From Pseudomonas viridiflava (GTDB taxonomy: Bacteria; Pseudomonadota; Gammaproteobacteria; Pseudomonadales; Pseudomonadaceae), in contig NZ_UTBZ01000060.1 in NCBI RefSeq assembly GCF_900580865.1, positions 356,032-420,031 on the forward strand: 64,000 bases of DNA, in the 5' to 3' direction. The position numbers and the translations under genes were made by a program. The notes below the pieces were generated by a model, which did not search any database, was not told the DNA's origin, and saw nothing but the letters and a program-made list of their open reading frames with translations. The first letter of the stretch is position 1, and the number at the start of each line of letters is the position of its first letter. Of the stretch, positions 60,924-64,000 are shown piece after piece.

Positions 60924-63473
60924 ATGGCAGACGTCCGGACCAACAATGGAACGCTGGCGTTCTATCCCCCACGAATCGTCGCGGCCACCGATGACGTTAT
61001 CAGCGAGAAAGTCCCGAAACCACCGGAAGTGCCCGTACAGGGCGTACCGCTGAGCCTTTTCCAACCGGTGACCAATGCATTGGGCGTGCTGGCCGGTGCG
61101 GTGACATTGCGCATCGATCCAATACCCGTCGACGTGGGTTACCCCAAAGACATAGACCAGATCTCCTGGTGGCTCAATGACAAATGGATGGCAAACGCGC
61201 CAATTGATCCTACGAACCGTGACGACGAGTTCTTTTTCAATGTATTCCTCGACGACCTGCTGGACACCGAAACCAACGAAATTTTCTACAAAGTTCATCG
61301 CACAAGCGGCAACGAAACGCCATCCACACCACTATGGATCCTGTGCAGTAAAACGCTGCCCGGCGGCAATGACGTACCGGGCACCGGCGCACACCCCGGG
61401 CTGCAGATCAGCCTGCCCCCGGAATTAGGTAGCCCTGCGATGATTGGCAAAGACGAGGTGGAGGCAGGCGTCCTCGCTATTTACTCGTACTCGCACATGA
61501 AGGCCTATGACACGATCACGCTGGACATCAATAGCGAGCAATTCTCCGTCAAGACAGACCCGGAAGATGTTGGCGAACGCTTTTGCGCGCTGATTGATCA
61601 GACCATGTTCGAGTCAGTCGGCAGCCTGGACCACTGCCCGTTCAAATACAGGGTTCGCGATCAACTCGGCAACTTCACCGATGACCGTCGTTGGTCGGAA
61701 ATTATCCACGCGAATATTGATCTCGAGCGGAAGTTCCTGCCCAAGCCGATCCTGCGCGAGGATCCAGACGATGACATGGACGACCCGGCGATTGTGCACC
61801 TCGACAAACTCGACGGTCGACCGCTATTGGTCGTCATAGCTCCCACCACCCCTGATTTTCAAAAGGGCGATACGGTGAAGGCGTTTTATCGGCTGGACGA
61901 ATCGGCTGAAAAGCCTACCCAACCGGGCGTGATTACCGACAAGTTCGGGTTGCTGCAACCGTGCATTCTGGAAATACCCAACGATCAGCTCGTTTCCGGC
62001 GCGCGCTTGCAGGTGCGATTTGAACAGGAACGGCCGGCGGGTACCGTGATTGGCCATTCCAGAACTGCCGAAGCTGAAGTCATTGGCGAAGCGGCGCCGC
62101 AGCTCAAGGCCCCCAACGTTCTGCAAGCCAACGGCACTACATTGGCACCGATGAATGCGTTGACCAAACTCACCATCGTCGTGCCGCAAGGCGACACCCT
62201 ACCCACTGACCTGCTCAGCGTAAGCTGGATTCCCGAGCCTGGCACCCACGCCGAAGGTTCATTCACCAGCGATCCACGGCCAATCAGTGAGATAGGGCTG
62301 AGCATCGATATTGCGCCGCCGCTCGTGGCTTTTTGTCTAGGCGGTATAGCGACCGTCGGCTACACCATTACCCGTGACAACGGCCAGCCGCAGCCGTCTG
62401 ATCCGTTCATCCTCAATGTGCAGGAACTGCCTCAGGCAGAACTCATTGCGCCTCGCTTGAAAGAAGCGAGCAATGCGGGTGAAGGCACGGAGCTGAACCT
62501 GGCCGAGCTGACGCCTGAGGGCAAAATGTGGTTTTCAGGCTTCCCCTTCAATGCGGTGGGGCAATATGTCTGGTTGCTGTTCAAGGGCACTAATGCGGAT
62601 GGTTCGGCCTATGAAAAGTACGTTTGGGCGGCGCCGTTTGCCTTCGTCAATGATGACTGGGTGAGGAATGGCTACTTCGAGGCGACCGCGCCTTATGAGG
62701 ATTTGAAAGGGTTGAAGGATGAGACGCCGCTGATCATGGAGATGTGGGTGGCGTTTGGGAAAAGTGAGGATTTGGCGTTGGCGAAGCGGTTTCTTGTGCG
62801 TACGTATATTGTTGCCAATGGTAAGCCATTGATAATTGATCCCGCAGAAATGCAGCTCAATGGTCTCAATTACTACATATCCCCACTGTCACCCTACCAG
62901 CCAGATTGGGTGAGGACCGACTACAAATCGCCGGGATCCTCCGAGATCAGGCTTCCCACTGACGGAACCCCTCCATACATCTTTTTCTCCCAGAACACCC
63001 ATATTGCAACAGTGGACGCTAAGACTGGACAGGTTTATTCGGTTTCTAATGGAGCAACTATAATTGAAGTCCGTGATGCGACTGGAAGATCTGGCCAATA
63101 CCCAGTGAAATGTTCAAATGTTTTCGAACTATTCGCACACTATCAACTGTTAAGTTGGGGGGAGGCGCACGCTACCCTCCGTAGTCTCAACCTGGAACCT
63201 ATTCCATTTACACAAACCCAAACTCAGATCAGCAATCCCCCCGTAGACTTTCAATTCCAGTCCAGAGTCATTGGTCAAAAGACCCCTTTCTTCTACGGCA
63301 CGATGGCCATCAACAACACGGCCTTAATCTCATACCTAATCCCATCAGGTAAATCTGTCCCCCCAAACCCCATTTCAGTTAAAGACAGCGGGGTGACCAT
63401 AGGATTATTACCGGACGCAAATTTGAGATACTCGATCATCGGACGAAGAGCAAAGACGCCTCCAGCGACGTAG
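60924..63473 (+). CDS. Large Ig-like-domain protein of unknown function
   Basis: The product has 849 residues from ATG 60924, six bases after AGGAAGG; an open frame begins at 60750 but has no such site. No signal peptide is visible. Residues about 60-650 form serial beta-sandwich units with repeated patterns (LRIDPIPVDVGYPKDIDQISWWLN; PLLVVIAPTTPDFQKGDTVKAFYR), and a Big_2-like domain lies at about 690-735 (HIATVDAKTGQVYSVSNG). The last 100 residues are unique. GC content drops and codon use changes from about 62.7 kb, so the 3-prime third may have been replaced by recombination. Related proteins are common in fluorescent pseudomonads, but their role is unknown. Confidence 0.65.
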   Translation: MADVRTNNGTLAFYPPRIVAATDDVISEKVPKPPEVPVQGVPLSLFQPVTNALGVLAGAVTLRIDPIPVDVGYPKDIDQISWWLNDKWMANAPIDPTNRDDEFFFNVFLDDLLDTETNEIFYKVHRTSGNETPSTPLWILCSKTLPGGNDVPGTGAHPGLQISLPPELGSPAMIGKDEVEAGVLAIYSYSHMKAYDTITLDINSEQFSVKTDPEDVGERFCALIDQTMFESVGSLDHCPFKYRVRDQLGNFTDDRRWSEIIHANIDLERKFLPKPILREDPDDDMDDPAIVHLDKLDGRPLLVVIAPTTPDFQKGDTVKAFYRLDESAEKPTQPGVITDKFGLLQPCILEIPNDQLVSGARLQVRFEQERPAGTVIGHSRTAEAEVIGEAAPQLKAPNVLQANGTTLAPMNALTKLTIVVPQGDTLPTDLLSVSWIPEPGTHAEGSFTSDPRPISEIGLSIDIAPPLVAFCLGGIATVGYTITRDNGQPQPSDPFILNVQELPQAELIAPRLKEASNAGEGTELNLAELTPEGKMWFSGFPFNAVGQYVWLLFKGTNADGSAYEKYVWAAPFAFVNDDWVRNGYFEATAPYEDLKGLKDETPLIMEMWVAFGKSEDLALAKRFLVRTYIVANGKPLIIDPAEMQLNGLNYYISPLSPYQPDWVRTDYKSPGSSEIRLPTDGTPPYIFFSQNTHIATVDAKTGQVYSVSNGATIIEVRDATGRSGQYPVKCSNVFELFAHYQLLSWGEAHATLRSLNLEPIPFTQTQTQISNPPVDFQFQSRVIGQKTPFFYGTMAINNTALISYLIPSGKSVPPNPISVKDSGVTIGLLPDANLRYSIIGRRAKTPPAT

Positions 63474-63499
63474 TTTAACCGTTCGGGAAAACAGGGTTT

Positions 63500-63527
63500 A
63501 TCCGGGACACCCCCAAGTGGCCCGGAT
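63500..63527. terminator. Probable terminator hairpin after the Ig-like-domain gene
   Basis: ATCCGGG-A-CAC at 63500-63510 pairs with GTG-G-CCCGGAT at 63517-63527, a 10-bp stem with one A-G mismatch and a CCCCAA loop. It has no T-run, so it may be a structured end rather than a classical intrinsic terminator. Confidence 0.5.
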
Positions 63528-63551
63528 CCGAAGACACAAGTACTATAAAAC

Positions 63552-63609
63552 TGGCGGAAGGCAGCCGGAGTCGAACCTGCCCGGGAAGGGATGCCGTCCC
63601 TAACCGGGT
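63552..63609 (-). tRNA. 3-prime fragment of a tRNA-Sec gene (partial selC), probable island attachment site
   Basis: Read on the minus strand this 58-bp segment ends TGCCTTCCGCCA, an 8-base acceptor strand plus CCA. Before it come CCCGGGCAGGTTCGACTCC, the T-arm region characteristic of bacterial tRNA-Sec, and a long variable arm (AGGGA-CGGCA-TCCCT). It begins with ACCCGG, the 3-prime half of an anticodon stem. The anticodon loop and everything 5-prime of it are missing: the adjoining sequence does not fold as a tRNA. One A-G mismatch is visible in the T stem. A 3-prime tRNA fragment of this kind is what integration into selC leaves at the far junction. Confidence 0.75.
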
Positions 63610-63656
63610 GAGTAACACGCCTGCCATTCTGCGCAATTGCACTTCACTAAAAAACA

Positions 63657-63709
63657 GATCGGGAATCTCTCAGGGTCGAACCACCCTTCACCCAGATAAC
63701 CGCCCGATC
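63657..63709. other. Nested inverted repeats of unknown role
   Basis: GATCGGG (63657-63663) pairs with CCCGATC (63703-63709), and inside it AGGGT (63672-63676) pairs with ACCCT (63683-63687). No gene is visible here. It may be a structured transcript or part of the island end. Confidence 0.35.
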
Positions 63710-63840
63710 CTTTCAACGCAGAAGTTTAAAAGACACCTCCAGACACGCCTTCAAGGCTACAAATTCTTGCGCCATTGCCTACAGCTACGCCAGAATCCGC
63801 CGGCTTGTGCGCCTTGGGGGCGGGTTCTATTGTGGTGCGG

Positions 63841-64000
63841 TCGCTGACGAATCAGCGATCGGGTTTAGCAGCCCGGGTTATCTCTAGACGCACAAAGTCG
63901 GTTGCCGTTATGGCGGCTTTGCGTGGGGCACTTCGGTGCGCCGGGTTCTAGAGTCCTGGTCTGCTAACCCGCGTACAGCCGCCACCTCCTTCGTTAGCAG
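63841..64000 (+). ncRNA. Strongly structured non-coding element, incomplete at window edge
   Basis: A perfect hairpin TCGCTGA-CGAA-TCAGCGA occupies 63841-63858. Then GGGTTTAGCAG (63861-63871) pairs with CTGCTAACCC (63961-63970), CTCTAGA (63882-63888) with TCTAGAG (63947-63953), and CGCACAAAG (63889-63897) with CTTTGCGTG (63917-63925, one mismatch). Inner hairpins are GCC-GTTAT-GGC and GCAC-TTCG-GTGC. All these pairings are compatible, giving one long branched stem. A further TTAGCAG at 63994-64000 could compete for CTGCTAA. Strand is uncertain; I list + because the layout suits a 5-prime leader of a gene to the right. Confidence 0.5.

Noticed and set aside
63608..63847. 79-codon plus-strand frame next to the tRNA fragment
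   Set aside because: It overlaps inverted repeats and the tRNA fragment, and its composition is not coding-like.
1..64000. CRISPR arrays, insertion sequences, prophage genes
   Set aside because: No regularly spaced short repeats with unique spacers, no transposase or phage structural proteins were seen on either strand.

Overview
The window is a high-GC stretch of a Pseudomonas chromosome, most probably of the P. fluorescens group. The grounds are the gene content (OprD porin, liposecretin-type type II secretion genes, gamma-glutamyl polyamine catabolism, ProP, AspT), four intergenic REP-like palindromes carrying the GAGC-n-GCTCGC type core usual in fluorescent pseudomonads, and many short ATGA/TTGA gene overlaps. 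No phage or transposase gene was found. Two places look acquired or rearranged: the lower-GC lipoprotein/amidase cluster at 19.3-22.3 kb and the right end from about 62.7 kb onward.

Layout. 1-8.2 kb (minus): a type II secretion operon read as gspE-F-G-H-I-J-K-L-M-(C-like)-D, with the secretin cut by the window edge. 8.8-11.8 kb (plus): a small exported protein translationally coupled to a secreted GH3/PA14 beta-glucosidase, a plausible substrate of that secretion system. 11.8-15.6 kb (minus): TetR regulator, MATE exporter, phospholipase D-like lipoprotein. 15.9-19.2 kb (minus): a polyamine catabolic operon (oxidase, XRE-cupin repressor, gamma-glutamylpolyamine synthetase) preceded by two abutting 24-bp palindromes. 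19.4-22.2 kb: two lipoproteins, an amidase-like protein and a convergent lipoprotein with a zinc-phospholipase-like motif. 22.3-25.5 kb: two-component system and two divergent small genes. 25.7-29.5 kb: proP, a nucleotidyltransferase, a 26-codon ORF and two exported proteins.

29.7-46.8 kb (plus) is the standout locus. It encodes a 3770-residue protein (LEPR-type N-terminal motif, DUF4347, DUF11-like domains, SdrD-like domain, 11 VCBS/cadherin-like repeats) followed by a TolC-like lipoprotein, a periplasmic membrane-fusion protein, a GAF-like/HlyD fusion, and an M50 metalloprotease with a PqqD-like front domain and an HlyD-like tail. No ABC ATPase is encoded, so this may be an undescribed export machine for giant surface proteins.

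46.8-60.4 kb: AspT-type antiporter, MscS channel, AI-2E/PerM-type permease, FadL-like porin, TetR with a divergent class III aminotransferase, amidase, OprD porin, and a three-gene lipoprotein operon. 60.9-63.5 kb: an Ig-like-domain protein with a composition shift in its last third. 63.5-64 kb: a 3-prime fragment of a selenocysteine tRNA gene (probable island attachment site) and a strongly structured non-coding region running off the window.
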